64,000 nucleotides of DNA from Halobacillus campisalis (GTDB taxonomy: Bacteria > Bacillota > Bacilli > Bacillales > Halobacillaceae), in the NCBI RefSeq assembly GCF_030345335.1, contig NZ_JAPVRC010000003.1, positions 372,001 to 436,000 on the forward strand. The letters are read 5' to 3'. The translations under genes were made by a program, and so were the position numbers. Positions 1-8,257 of this stretch are shown piece by piece (position 1 is the stretch's first letter; each line of letters starts with the position of its first letter). Under the pieces are notes generated by a model, which had not been told where the DNA came from, ran no database searches, and worked only from the letters and a program-made list of their open reading frames with translations.

Positions 1-894
1 GTCATCAAAGAAATTTCAACAGGGGTCAACCTATATGAATCTGGCGAGCTCGATCAAACAGAATTGAACGCTGAATTTGTTGACGAGTACTCAACAACTG
101 AAGACTTTAACGTCGCAGAAAAACCTTACTTGTATTTCTTCAAATTTAACCAGGAAGCAAATGAAGCTCTGGCTAACGTTGATGCACGTAAAGCCATTTC
201 AATGGCGATTGACCGTCAAGGACTTGTAGACGTGATCTTAAATGATGGTTCTGTAGCTGCCGAAGGTTATGTCCCATCCAATTTCGTCAACATGCCGGAC
301 AGTGACGAAGATTTCCGCGATGCTCAAGGTCCGCTTGTGGAACATAACGTAGAGAAGGCTCAAGAGCACTGGAACGCTGCACTAGAAGAACTAGGTACAG
401 ATTCAGTGGAAATAGAGCTTCTTGGTGATGATACAGGAACATCCAGTAACGTGCTGGCTTATTACAAAAACCAGCTCCAAGAAAACCTGGAAGGTCTGAC
501 GATCAACGTGCTTGAGGTTCCATTCAACGAACGTGTCGAGCGTGACCAAAACTCAGAATTTGAGATTGAGGCCGCGACATGGGGACCAGACTACGTGGAC
601 CCGAACACTTACTTGAACATGTATCTTGAAGGCGGACAAAACAATAACATGAACTATGTGAACGAAGAATACGACGCTCTTATTGAACAAGCCAATGGCG
701 AATACGCTCAGGATCCTGATCAGCGTTTCGAAGCGTTCCTTGAAGCTGAGCGAATCCTTTTAGAAGAAGATGCAGCGGTCGCTCCGATGTATCAAGACTC
801 TAAGGCTCAGCTATTCAGACCTTCGATCAAAGGCGTATTTACGACAGCTACTGGTCCTGAACTTGAATTCAAATGGGCTTATGTAGAGGAATAA
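1..894 (+). CDS. Oligopeptide ABC transporter substrate-binding protein (C-terminal part)
   Basis: The reading frame is open from base 1, so the window holds only the last 297 residues of a longer gene. The sequence resembles the C-terminal lobe of OppA/DppA-type solute-binding proteins (SBP family 5): VRKAISMAIDR-like helix (here DARKAISMAIDRQGLVD), the ATWGPDYVDPNTYLNMY segment and the YDALIEQAN motif near the end. Such lipoproteins sit outside the membrane and deliver peptides to the Opp permease. The N-terminal lipobox and the transporter partners lie outside the window. The stop is followed at once by a strong hairpin terminator. Substrate specificity cannot be told from this part. Confidence 0.9.
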   Translation, partial: VIKEISTGVNLYESGELDQTELNAEFVDEYSTTEDFNVAEKPYLYFFKFNQEANEALANVDARKAISMAIDRQGLVDVILNDGSVAAEGYVPSNFVNMPDSDEDFRDAQGPLVEHNVEKAQEHWNAALEELGTDSVEIELLGDDTGTSSNVLAYYKNQLQENLEGLTINVLEVPFNERVERDQNSEFEIEAATWGPDYVDPNTYLNMYLEGGQNNNMNYVNEEYDALIEQANGEYAQDPDQRFEAFLEAERILLEEDAAVAPMYQDSKAQLFRPSIKGVFTTATGPELEFKWAYVEE

Positions 895-896
895 AC

Positions 897-938
897 AAAA
901 AGAACCAGCAGCGCTGCGGCGCGGCTGGTTCTTTTTTA
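897..938. terminator. Bidirectional terminator between oppA-like gene and hmp
   Basis: The arms AAAGAACCAGC and GCTGGTTCTTTT enclose a GC-rich loop and end in a T-run on the plus strand. The reverse strand also ends in T-rich sequence, so it can stop both the plus-strand peptide-binding gene and the minus-strand hmp gene whose stop codon lies in the T-run. Confidence 0.85.
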
Positions 939-2162
939 TTGCAAGCTTAACTCTGGACCGAAGAATTCATAATGGATTTGCTCGTCAGGGACTCCCCATT
1001 CTTTCAAGGAACTATGGACTTCCCGCATGAAGCCTTCAGGGCCGCAGAAATAGAATTCCGCATCGTAAGGAACGACCGATTTCAGCCATGGCAGATCGAT
1101 GCGCCCTTCCCTGTCATATGCGCTATCTTCGGCGCCGGGCGTACTATATACGACCTTAGCCTGGACAGAAGGTGATTCTTTCACAAAATCAGCTACTTCT
1201 TCCTTAAAAGCGTGGACTTCCTGATTGTGGGCAGCATGAACAAAGTAAACGTCACGATCGTGATTTTGGTGAACCATACGATTCAGCATGCTCATCATCG
1301 GCGTCAGTCCGACACCTCCACTAATCAATACGAGCGGCTCATGATTCTCCTCATTCAAGTAAAAATCACCCGCAGGAGCTGTGATCGGCAGTACAGCACC
1401 TTCTTCCAACTGATCATGCAAATAGCTGGAGACTACTCCATCAGGTCGTTCCGGACCCCCTTCTTCTCTTTTCACACTGATTCGATAATATCCCTTACCA
1501 GGTGCATCGGATAAGCTATACTGGCGTAAATGGGTATATTCACTGTGCGGCATATTGATTTGAACCGTAATATATTGACCCGGGTGGTATGATGTAATCT
1601 TCTTCCCATCTTCAGGCTCTAAGTAGAAAGAGGTAATCACGGCGCTTTCTTTCACTTTTTTAGCTATTTTAAAGTTACGATAACCGCTCCACCCTCCATC
1701 CTGGGCGACCGCCTGCTCATATTTCTTTTCTTCTACCTGGATAAAAGCATGTGCGATCGCTCCATAAGCTTCCTCCCAGGCTTGCATAATATCATCCGTT
1801 GCAGCATCCCCGAGTACTTCTTTTATGGCAATTAATAAGTATTTTCCCACGATCGGGTAATGTTCTGGCTTCACTTGTAAGCTTCGGTGTTTTTCAGCAA
1901 TTTGATTGACGGTCGGTAATATGGCGGATAAGTCATCGATATGCTGTGCAGCTGCATACACAGCATTGGCGAGCGCTCTTGGCTGACGCCCCGCTTTTTG
2001 ATTGGTCATGTTGAATATGTTCTTCAATTCAGGATGGTCCGCGAACATCCGCTTATAGAAGTGAGTGGTAATCGCTTCCCCATGCTCCGCTAGTACAGGT
2101 ACAGTAGATTTTACAGTTGTAATCGTTTTTTCACTTAATTCATAAGGACTTTTAGTACTCAT
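936..2162 (-). CDS. hmp: Flavohemoprotein / nitric oxide dioxygenase Hmp
   Basis: The product (408 residues) oxidises nitric oxide to nitrate with O2 and NAD(P)H in the cytoplasm and protects against nitrosative stress. It has an N-terminal globin domain (about 1-140, with the proximal His in IAEKHRSLQV near residue 92), then an FAD-binding domain (HLRQYSLSD, about residue 212) and an NAD-binding domain (LISGGVGLTPMMSML). Length matches the family. The ATG is preceded by AAAAGGAG. Upstream on the same strand lie two inverted copies of a 12-base motif that look like NsrR operator sequences, and nsrR itself follows 0.9 kb away on the opposite strand. Together these suggest NO-induced derepression. 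Confidence 0.96.
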   Translation of the reverse strand: MSTKSPYELSEKTITTVKSTVPVLAEHGEAITTHFYKRMFADHPELKNIFNMTNQKAGRQPRALANAVYAAAQHIDDLSAILPTVNQIAEKHRSLQVKPEHYPIVGKYLLIAIKEVLGDAATDDIMQAWEEAYGAIAHAFIQVEEKKYEQAVAQDGGWSGYRNFKIAKKVKESAVITSFYLEPEDGKKITSYHPGQYITVQINMPHSEYTHLRQYSLSDAPGKGYYRISVKREEGGPERPDGVVSSYLHDQLEEGAVLPITAPAGDFYLNEENHEPLVLISGGVGLTPMMSMLNRMVHQNHDRDVYFVHAAHNQEVHAFKEEVADFVKESPSVQAKVVYSTPGAEDSAYDREGRIDLPWLKSVVPYDAEFYFCGPEGFMREVHSSLKEWGVPDEQIHYEFFGPELSLQ

Positions 2163-2183
2163 CGTAAAAACTCCTTTTATTTT

Positions 2184-2252
2184 AAGATGTATTTTCTATA
2201 CACCTTTATTGTAAAGGAATGACTATTAAAAGCAACATCCAAAATACATCTT
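2184..2252. promoter_or_regulatory. Putative NsrR/ResD control region of hmp
   Basis: The 12-mer AAGATGTATTTT at 2184-2195 recurs as its exact reverse complement AAAATACATCTT at 2241-2252, 21 bases upstream of the hmp start and beyond. AT-rich ATGTATTTT half-sites are typical of NsrR operators in Bacillus hmp promoters. The match is by eye, and binding is inferred from the neighbouring nsrR gene. Confidence 0.55.
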
Positions 2253-2355
2253 TTGTGACAGTTTATTTAATTTATCAAAAGCTATATTAAATTTCCGTGT
2301 TAATATTCATATAGGCTCTCTTATGTTGAAGACTTAGTTTTAAGATATTCATGAG

Positions 2356-2525
2356 GTTTCCGTTGCTAAGAATAGACCTTGAAGGTCCGGGAAATCACTC
2401 GCTTTCCATGGGCGTACGGTGAGCTTCCTCGGGCTGACGCCCTCCGGGATCTCACCCTGTACTGTTCTCCCATAGGAGTCTCGCAATTTCCCGGACCTTC
2501 TTGCTTTTGTGAGGATAACGGAAAT
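2356..2525 (+). repeat. Palindromic intergenic repeat, copy A
   Basis: This 170-base element is bounded by the inverted repeats GTTTCCGTT (2356-2364) and AACGGAAAT (2517-2525). Inside are nested arms GGTCCGGGAAAT and ATTTCCCGGACC, and core blocks CTCGCTTTCCATGGG, GGTGAGCTTCCTCGGGC, CCGGGATCTCACC and ATAGGAGTCTCGC. It is nearly identical to copy C (36571-36741) and related to B and E. It has no coding capacity that I trust and could fold into a long imperfect hairpin. Confidence 0.85.
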
Positions 2526-2697
2526 ACCTTATGAGGGGCTTCACATAAAAAATAAATGCTTTTGAGTGATAACCAGTGAGACTGTTGTATGCGAAAAGAT
2601 TCTTGAAACTTCCTTAAAATGCAGGTTTTAAAACTAGAATGCTATAGCCATATCACTGGAGTTAATCACACCATTACGTAGAAGGTTCTTTTTAAGC

Positions 2698-2870
2698 GAT
2701 TTCGAGAAACACATCTATAGCGAGGGGCGGCGGGGAATGGGGAGACTCCTGTGGGAAGAGAGTGCTTGGTGAGATCCCGCAGGACGGGACGTCCGAGGAA
2801 GCTCACCGCGCTCCCACGGAAAGCGAGTCATTCCCCGCCGCTCTGATCCACTCACCAAATATCTCGAAAC
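2698..2870 (-). repeat. Palindromic intergenic repeat, copy B (inverted)
   Basis: This belongs to the same family as copy A but lies in the opposite orientation, with terminal inverted repeats GATTTCGAGA (2698-2707) and TCTCGAAAC (2862-2870). The arms are GGCGGGGAATG and CATTCCCCGCCG. Read on the minus strand it contains CTCGCTTTCCGTGGGAG, GGTGAGCTTCCTCGG, GGGATCTCACC and CACAGGAGTCTC. Its flanks match those of the shortened copy F (43001-43092). Confidence 0.85.
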
Positions 2871-3061
2871 CAAGTCTTTTGTAAACCTGCCATATTGTTG
2901 AATAACTCACTTATCAATATCAACACCTACCTTTAACATTGCCTTATTAAAAAGCAGGTAGAAAGAGGGTTGTCTTGAGCAGAGAACACTAAAAAAGGAC
3001 ACACTTCGCTCCCTGTGATAAAATATAAAATACTAACTAAGCAAAATGAGGGTATCAGCCT

Positions 3062-3499
3062 ATGCGTTTAAAGAAATATACAGATTACGCTTTACGAGTC
3101 ATGATCTATACTGCTTCGAAACCTGAAGGGGAGTTAGCCAATAAAAAAGAGATCTCCGACGTTTTTCATATCTCGGAAAACCACTTAGGGAAAATCATCC
3201 ATAAGCTTAATAAACTGGGACTGCTTGAAACGATCAGAGGGCGAAGCGGTGGCATCCGTTTAGCGAAGCCTCCATCTGAAATCAATGTAGGATATGTTGT
3301 GCAAGCCATGGAAGACGACTTCCATCTGCTGGAGTGCTTTGACCGTGAAACGAACTACTGTGTCATTACTCCTGCCTGCAAGCTCAAGCATATTCTAAAT
3401 GATGCCCTTCGCGCTTTCTTAGAGGTGCTCGAGGAATATACGCTGGAGGATTTACTTTCCAATAAAGATGAACTAAGAGATTTGATGAATATCACATAA
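3062..3499 (+). CDS. nsrR: Rrf2-family NO-sensing repressor NsrR
   Basis: The product (145 residues) has an N-terminal winged helix (MRLKKYTDYALRVMIY, Asp8) typical of Rrf2 regulators. Cysteines at 92, 100 and 106 match the [4Fe-4S] ligands of Bacillus subtilis NsrR, where Asp8 is reported as a further ligand. Loss of the cluster on NO exposure relieves repression of hmp and related genes. The gene is convergent with rpsR across a shared terminator and lies 0.9 kb from its likely target hmp, separated by repeat elements. The ATG at 3062 has a modest GAGGGT ribosome-binding site. Confidence 0.93.
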   Translation: MRLKKYTDYALRVMIYTASKPEGELANKKEISDVFHISENHLGKIIHKLNKLGLLETIRGRSGGIRLAKPPSEINVGYVVQAMEDDFHLLECFDRETNYCVITPACKLKHILNDALRAFLEVLEEYTLEDLLSNKDELRDLMNIT

Positions 3500-3538
3500 A
3501 AAAATCCGTGAAGTCATAGTAGACTTCACGGATTTTTT
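3500..3538. terminator. Bidirectional terminator nsrR / rpsR
   Basis: A perfect 15-base stem (AAAATCCGTGAAGTC with GACTTCACGGATTTT) and a six-base loop are flanked by A-runs on one side and T-runs on the other. It lies between the convergent nsrR and rpsR genes. Confidence 0.9.
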
Positions 3539-3547
3539 ATTCTGCTA

Positions 3548-3775
3548 TTATTCAGCAGTGTAAGGCAATAGAGCCATTTGACGAGAGCGTTTGATCGCTT
3601 TTGTCAATTTACGTTGGTACTTAGCAGAAGTTCCAGTTACTCGACGAGGAAGAATTTTTCCACGGTCAGAAATGAAACGTCTTAGCAAGTCCGTATCTTT
3701 AAAATCGATGTGTGTAATTCCATTTGCTGTGAAAAAACACACCTTTTTACGTTTACCGCGTCCACGACGTGCCAT
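3548..3775 (-). CDS. rpsR: 30S ribosomal protein S18
   Basis: This basic 75-residue protein has the S18 signature [24 protein letters not shown] and the C-terminal [15 protein letters not shown]18 binds 16S rRNA in the platform of the small subunit as a heterodimer with S6. It is the last gene of the rpsF-ssb-rpsR operon, 22 bases behind ssb. The start has AAGGAG at good spacing. The convergent terminator follows. Confidence 0.97.
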   Translation of the reverse strand: MARRGRGKRKKVCFFTANGITHIDFKDTDLLRRFISDRGKILPRRVTGTSAKYQRKLTKAIKRSRQMALLPYTAE

Positions 3776-3797
3776 GTTGCATTCACTCCTTCCTTAA

Positions 3798-4283
3798 TTA
3801 AAATGGTAAATCGTCATCCGAAATATCGATCGGTTCGCCTTTATCAGCGAATGGATCATCGTTTCGATTATTATTATTGTTCTGATTAGGATTGTTTGGT
3901 TGTTGATTCTGATTTGGCTGGTATCCTTGCTGACTGCCGCCTCCACCTTGCTGTGAAGAACCGCCTTTGGATTCCATGAACTGTACGCTGTCCGCAACAA
4001 CTTCTGTTACAAACACACGCTTGCCTTCTTGATTGTCGAAGCTTCGGGACTGTAGACGTCCATCTACACCGACAAGACTGCCTTTATTCATAAAGTTAGC
4101 GAGGTTTTCAGCTGCTCGTCTCCAAACGACACAGTTAATGAAATCTGCGTCACGATCTCCCGAGTTATTCGAGAATGGTCGATTCACTGCAATAGTGAAA
4201 TTGGCAACAGCTACTCCGTTTGGCGTATAGCGTAAATCCGGATCCCTCGTTAATCTGCCGACTAAAACGACACGATTTAACAT
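3798..4283 (-). CDS. ssb: Single-stranded DNA-binding protein SsbA
   Basis: The product (161 residues) has an N-terminal OB fold ([24 protein letters not shown]..., to about 105), a long Gly/Gln/Asn-rich linker, and the acidic tip DISDDDLPF. That tip recruits repair and replication partners. It coats single-stranded DNA at forks and in repair. I chose the ATG at 4283 because AAGGAG lies eight bases upstream; a GTG nine bases earlier overlaps that site. It sits between rpsF (12 bases upstream) and rpsR, the order of Bacillus subtilis. Confidence 0.97.
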   Translation of the reverse strand: MLNRVVLVGRLTRDPDLRYTPNGVAVANFTIAVNRPFSNNSGDRDADFINCVVWRRAAENLANFMNKGSLVGVDGRLQSRSFDNQEGKRVFVTEVVADSVQFMESKGGSSQQGGGGSQQGYQPNQNQQPNNPNQNNNNNRNDDPFADKGEPIDISDDDLPF

Positions 4284-4295
4284 CAGAACCACTCC

Positions 4296-4586
4296 TTATT
4301 TGTCATCTTCACGTACTGCGATGTGGCGGATAACATCATCCGAGAACTTCGCTTGACGGTCGAATTCATTGATCGCTTCGCGGTCACCTGCGAAGTTGAT
4401 CGTTACATAAATGCCATCACGATAGTCGTTAATTTCATAAGCAAGACGACGCTTACCTATTTCTTTAACGTTCTCGATTTCCGCACCGTTGTTCGTAAGA
4501 ATACCGCTGAAACGCTCAACTACAGCTGTTTTAGCTTCTTCCTCGATATCTGGGCGGATGATGTACATGATTTCGTAATTTCTCAT
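4296..4586 (-). CDS. rpsF: 30S ribosomal protein S6
   Basis: The 96-residue protein begins [17 protein letters not shown], the S6 signature, and contains [23 protein letters not shown]6 pairs with S18 on the platform of the 30S subunit. It is the first gene of rpsF-ssb-rpsR. A strong promoter and a leader hairpin lie upstream; in other Firmicutes such a leader binds S6:S18 for autoregulation. Confidence 0.97.
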   Translation of the reverse strand: MRNYEIMYIIRPDIEEEAKTAVVERFSGILTNNGAEIENVKEIGKRRLAYEINDYRDGIYVTINFAGDREAINEFDRQAKFSDDVIRHIAVREDDK

Positions 4587-4700
4587 CCGTATTCACCTCC
4601 TTATGGACTTAACGGCTCCTCCTCGATGAAGGAGCAAGGAGTAATTTAACTATCATTACTCACAATGTTGTATTATATCAAAATTCTACTAAGTTGACAA
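4587..4700 (-). promoter_or_regulatory. rpsF operon promoter and leader hairpin (possible S6:S18 leader)
   Basis: On the minus strand TTGTCA (4695-4700) and TATAAT (4672-4677) are 17 bases apart, a strong sigma-A promoter. The following leader carries a hairpin with arms GCTCC and GGAGGAGC, then CCGTTAAG just before the ribosome-binding site. Position and layout fit the S6:S18 autoregulatory leader known in bacteria. The fold was not computed. Confidence 0.6.
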
Positions 4701-4722
4701 CAGCTAACGGAGAGATCCTCGC

Positions 4723-5820
4723 TTATACGTTAAAACGGAAATGAATAACGTCGCCATCTTTCACTAAATATTCTTTGCCTTCCAAACGGACACGGCCGCG
4801 ATCACGCGCAGCACCCATCGTGCCGGCGTCTACTAGATCGCCATAGGAAACCGTCTCCGCACGAATGAATCCTCGTTCGAAGTCTGTATGAATAATTCCG
4901 GCTGCTTGTGGGGCAGTCATGCCTTCTTTAAATGTCCAAGCTCTTACTTCCTGTTCACCTGCCGTAAAGTACGTAGCCAGTCCCAGAAGGTTATACGTCG
5001 CTTTGATCAGCTGATCCAGTCCGGATTCGGCAATTCCAAGATCTTCAAGGAATTCCGCCTTTTCATCCCCTTCAAGCTCGGCGATTTCAGCTTCAATTTT
5101 GGCACAGACGACAATGACTTCCGCATTCTCTTTTGCTGCAAATTCACGAATGCTTTTAACTTTATCATTATCGCCTTCTCCAATCTCATCTTCACTTACG
5201 TTCGCTACGTAAAGAATCGGCTTGGCCGTCAGAAGGTGAAGACCTTTGACGATTTTCTGCTGATCGGAAGAGAACTCCATGGCACGGGCAGGTGTTTCTT
5301 CTTCCAATCCTTCTTTCAGCTTCTCAAGCACGGCATATTCCGCGACTGCGTCCTTATCTTTTTGACGAGCCATTTTCGCAACACGTTCCAAGCGTTTTGA
5401 AACTGTTTCAAGATCAGCTAAGATTAGTTCTAAATTAATCGTTTCAATATCCATAATCGGATCGACTTCACCTGAAACGTGGGTGATGTTTTCATCTTCG
5501 AATGCACGCACGACGTGGGTAATCGCATCCACTTGACGAATATGAGACAGGAACTGATTGCCCAGTCCTTCCCCTTTACTTGCGCCTTTGACAATGCCTG
5601 CGATATCGGTAAACTCAAATGCTGTTGGGACGGTTTTCTTTGGATTCACGAGTTCAGTCAGCTTCTCTAAACGAGGATCCGGGACTTCAACGATCCCGAC
5701 GTTCGGGTCGATCGTCGCAAACGGATAGTTCGCAGATAAAGCGCCTGCCTGTGTAATTGCGTTAAATAATGTAGACTTGCCCACGTTAGGCAGCCCTACG
5801 ATTCCTGCTGTTAATGCCAT
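4723..5820 (-). CDS. ychF: Redox-regulated P-loop ATPase YchF (Obg-like)
   Basis: The product (365 residues) is of normal length for YchF/OLA1. It has the G1 motif GLPNVGKS near residue 9, a FTDIAG G3 motif, a coiled-coil insertion (about 130-220), and a C-terminal TGS domain ending YLVKDGDVIHFRFNV. The family prefers ATP over GTP and associates with ribosomes; the cellular role is not settled. It lies upstream of the rpsF operon as in Bacillus subtilis. The ATG is preceded by AAGGAGT. Confidence 0.95.
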   Translation of the reverse strand: MALTAGIVGLPNVGKSTLFNAITQAGALSANYPFATIDPNVGIVEVPDPRLEKLTELVNPKKTVPTAFEFTDIAGIVKGASKGEGLGNQFLSHIRQVDAITHVVRAFEDENITHVSGEVDPIMDIETINLELILADLETVSKRLERVAKMARQKDKDAVAEYAVLEKLKEGLEEETPARAMEFSSDQQKIVKGLHLLTAKPILYVANVSEDEIGEGDNDKVKSIREFAAKENAEVIVVCAKIEAEIAELEGDEKAEFLEDLGIAESGLDQLIKATYNLLGLATYFTAGEQEVRAWTFKEGMTAPQAAGIIHTDFERGFIRAETVSYGDLVDAGTMGAARDRGRVRLEGKEYLVKDGDVIHFRFNV

Positions 5821-5913
5821 ATAAAACTTCCACTCCTTAAGGATTTACATACATGTATGTTGGTCATACCAATTATAGATACTCTAAAGGAAAATAACAA
5901 CCTATGCGAAAAT

Positions 5914-5943
5914 GAAAAAACAAGCCCCAAACAGAGCCTGTTT
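5914..5943 (-). terminator. Terminator after the DUF951 gene
   Basis: On the minus strand AAACAGGC and GCTTGTTT form a stem with one G-U pair, followed by TTTTTT. It ends the mscS-DUF951 unit before ychF. Confidence 0.65.
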
Positions 5944-5998
5944 CTAACTTTTCATTCATTAAATATTCCATTTCCTTAAATCGGTTTCTCTGAAATAC

Positions 5999-6196
5999 CT
6001 ATTGTTCATTCGTTTCTAATACTTTTTTCATCTTCGTTTCGAACTTTTTCCTCGGAATCATGACGCTGTGTCCGCAGCCTTCACATTTAATCCGGATATC
6101 GGCGCCCATCCGAATGATCTTCCAGCGGTTTTCCCCACAAGGATGAGCTTTTTTCATTTGCACTACATCGTTTAACTGATACGTTTTATCCATCAT
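5999..6196 (-). CDS. DUF951 family small protein
   Basis: This is a 65-residue protein of the DUF951 family: YQLNDVVQMKKAHPCGENRWKIIRMGADIRIKCEGCGHSVMIPR. The two cysteine-containing motifs (HPCG and CEGCG) look like a small zinc-binding or OB-like fold. No function is established. The ATG at 6196 (followed by a second ATG) has GGAGGG nine bases upstream. It sits 13 bases behind the mscS gene, a pairing common in Bacillaceae near ychF. Confidence 0.85.
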   Translation of the reverse strand: MMDKTYQLNDVVQMKKAHPCGENRWKIIRMGADIRIKCEGCGHSVMIPRKKFETKMKKVLETNEQ

Positions 6197-6209
6197 AACA
6201 GTCACCCTC

Positions 6210-7103
6210 CTATTTTTGAGATGGTTCCTGGGACGTCTCTTCTTCATGACGAGAATACATCACCAAACGTGGGAATGGAATTTCAATTCCTACTTCATCT
6301 AATCTGTTTTTCACTTCTTTTCGAATCGCCCGTGAGATAGCATAATGTTCCATCGGTTCACATTCCGCCATGATGCGGATGACGACTTCTGAAGCAGCCA
6401 GGTTTTGGACGCCTAACAATTCAGGCACGGCTGCCATTGCAGGATAGCGTTCCGGCATCTCTTCAAGAAGATCGGCCATCACTTGCTCGGCTTTTTCAAT
6501 ATTTTCTTCGTAGGCAATACTGACGTCAACAATGGCAAAGCTGTTGTGAATGGAGTAGTTCGTCACTTGAGTCACGTTCCCATTAGGCAGGATATGCACT
6601 TCGCCTGTCCAGCCTTTCACTTTACACGTACGCAAGCCTACTTCCTCAACGATCCCTTCCACCCCCGAGGTCTGAATGAAATCACCTACGGAAAATTGAT
6701 CCTCAAATATGATGAAAAATCCGCTGATAATATCACGTACCAGGTTTTGAGCACCAAAGCCGATCGCCAGTCCTGCGATCCCTGCCCCGGCCAGCAGTGC
6801 GCCTATATCTAAAGTGAACGTTTCAAGTATCATAATGAATGCCGTAAAATAAACAATATAGCTCAGTGCATTAGCTACAAGCTTCTTAAGAGTCGCTTCC
6901 CTGCGTGCTGTAATAGAAAAAGGACCCTGCCTGCGCTGAACAAAAAACTGGCCGATAACTCGTTTCCCTACTTTTATAATAATAAAAGAAATGATCAAGA
7001 TTAGTATAATTTTCAAAGCCCCGTGCCCTAAACTCATCCATAAATCAGGGCCTGTGACGTAGTTTACTGCATCATCCACCTGGTCAGTTACTTCTTCCAC
7101 CAC
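6210..7103 (-). CDS. Small-conductance mechanosensitive channel (MscS family, YkuT-like)
   Basis: The product (297 residues) has an N-terminal helix and three membrane segments. The pore helix is glycine/alanine-rich (LLAGAGIAGLAIGFGAQNLVRDIISGFFI), as in MscS TM3, followed by the beta domain (FSVGDFIQTSGVEGIVEEVGLRTCKV) and a cytoplasmic domain. It acts as a tension-gated channel that releases solutes on osmotic downshock. I prefer the GTG at 7103 because a GGCAGG stretch lies upstream, while the ATG at 7124 has none. It is co-directional with the DUF951 gene. Confidence 0.9.
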   Translation of the reverse strand: MVEEVTDQVDDAVNYVTGPDLWMSLGHGALKIILILIISFIIIKVGKRVIGQFFVQRRQGPFSITARREATLKKLVANALSYIVYFTAFIMILETFTLDIGALLAGAGIAGLAIGFGAQNLVRDIISGFFIIFEDQFSVGDFIQTSGVEGIVEEVGLRTCKVKGWTGEVHILPNGNVTQVTNYSIHNSFAIVDVSIAYEENIEKAEQVMADLLEEMPERYPAMAAVPELLGVQNLAASEVVIRIMAECEPMEHYAISRAIRKEVKNRLDEVGIEIPFPRLVMYSRHEEETSQEPSQK

Positions 7104-7150
7104 AGTTATTCGCCTGCCTCTCATAGTATGAGATATATTTTAACAGGTTT

Positions 7151-8167
7151 TTAACTGATTTTGAATCGCTGGGTCAAAGGATAAATTAATAATGATGATA
7201 AAACGTACAAGTTGAGTAATCCATATAGAGGATACAAGTACTCAATTAATGTAGAAAAACCAAAAGACGTAAAGGGAAGCATGAGAGCGACGACGGCAAA
7301 AGCTACAATCCAGAGCGGCTGTTTCCAATAGCTGCGAAAACGGGTGACGAGCCCTAACGTGCCTGAAGCCGCCGTTGTGAAAATGGCGATCCACATCATT
7401 ATGGACATGAACACCATCATTCCATAAGGATAATGCTGGAGAATTGCAAATAACGGAATTTCATAGACAAGAATTTCATCAGATATTTGAATCAAACTAT
7501 TATTGTATAAAAAGGACACCACGCCTAAGATTAAGCCGCTTCCTACGCTTGCGACCCACACTTCTTTCCTGCTCGTCATCCGGTTCCCGATTGCTCCAAG
7601 CACAGCGATCAGCGGCAGGACATTCAAGGCTGTAAATGGAAAGGCAGCCTTCCAATTATCCGTTTCTGTGACGTGACTGAACAAGGAAAGGTTCTGATCG
7701 GAGATGAACACAATCAATATGAACAGCAGCCCTGTGATCAACAACGGTAAAACAAGGCTGTTCACCGTAACGATCCCTTTTATATCCCAGACAAATAGTA
7801 AAATGAGCGGGATGGCGATCGCCAATACACCGAGCCTGTAAGAAAGGTGGAACGCCTCCCACGTCGCCCCGCTTCCGGCCAGCATAACGACCGTAGTCGT
7901 AAATAGATAAATGATGATCATCCAATCATAGACCCCCGTCAAATGCTTGCCAACTATCGTGCGCAGGACAGATAAATAATCCCCTGACTGCTGCTTAAAG
8001 CTGATACTCATGATCGATAAGCAGCATATGATAAACATCACCGTAAATAACAGGATCGCCAAACTGCTGTCATGTCCAAAGAACTGCCATAATTCTCTTC
8101 CTGAAGCGTAGCCAGCACCAATCATCGTACCTACAATTAAGAACATCCATTTTATCCCTGAAACCAA
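7151..8167 (-). CDS. YkvI-like multi-pass membrane permease
   Basis: This is a 338-residue, highly hydrophobic protein with about ten membrane segments. The start (IKWMFLIVGTMIGAGYASGRELWQFFG) has the GAGYASGRE motif of YkvI-type proteins, related to amino-acid/Na+ symporters of the APC fold. The substrate is unknown. A TTG start at 8167 is supported by GAGGAG eight bases upstream. It is divergent from yyaC. The family role in the cell is not established. Confidence 0.75.
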   Translation of the reverse strand: MVSGIKWMFLIVGTMIGAGYASGRELWQFFGHDSSLAILLFTVMFIICCLSIMSISFKQQSGDYLSVLRTIVGKHLTGVYDWMIIIYLFTTTVVMLAGSGATWEAFHLSYRLGVLAIAIPLILLFVWDIKGIVTVNSLVLPLLITGLLFILIVFISDQNLSLFSHVTETDNWKAAFPFTALNVLPLIAVLGAIGNRMTSRKEVWVASVGSGLILGVVSFLYNNSLIQISDEILVYEIPLFAILQHYPYGMMVFMSIMMWIAIFTTAASGTLGLVTRFRSYWKQPLWIVAFAVVALMLPFTSFGFSTLIEYLYPLYGLLNLYVLSSLLIYPLTQRFKIS

Positions 8168-8257
8168 GGGAATCGCTCCTCGCCCTATGTATTTGTCACG
8201 TATAGAAACTCGTCCACTCTTATATACTGTTACTAATATGTATGTGGAGGAGAAGCT

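Larger units (their letters stand above)
2163..3061. other. Intergenic region hmp-nsrR: operators and a paired repeat module
   Basis: About 900 bases without a gene. It holds the hmp control region, palindromic repeat A (2356-2525), a spacer of about 170 bases, repeat B in the opposite orientation (2698-2870), and then the nsrR leader. Spacer segments 2626-2659 and 2682-2707 recur inverted in the mnmE-jag intergenic region. Confidence 0.8.

Noticed and set aside
2356-2870. CRISPR array in the hmp-nsrR gap
   Set aside because: The repeats are long inverted palindromes, not short direct repeats with regular spacers, and no cas genes are near.
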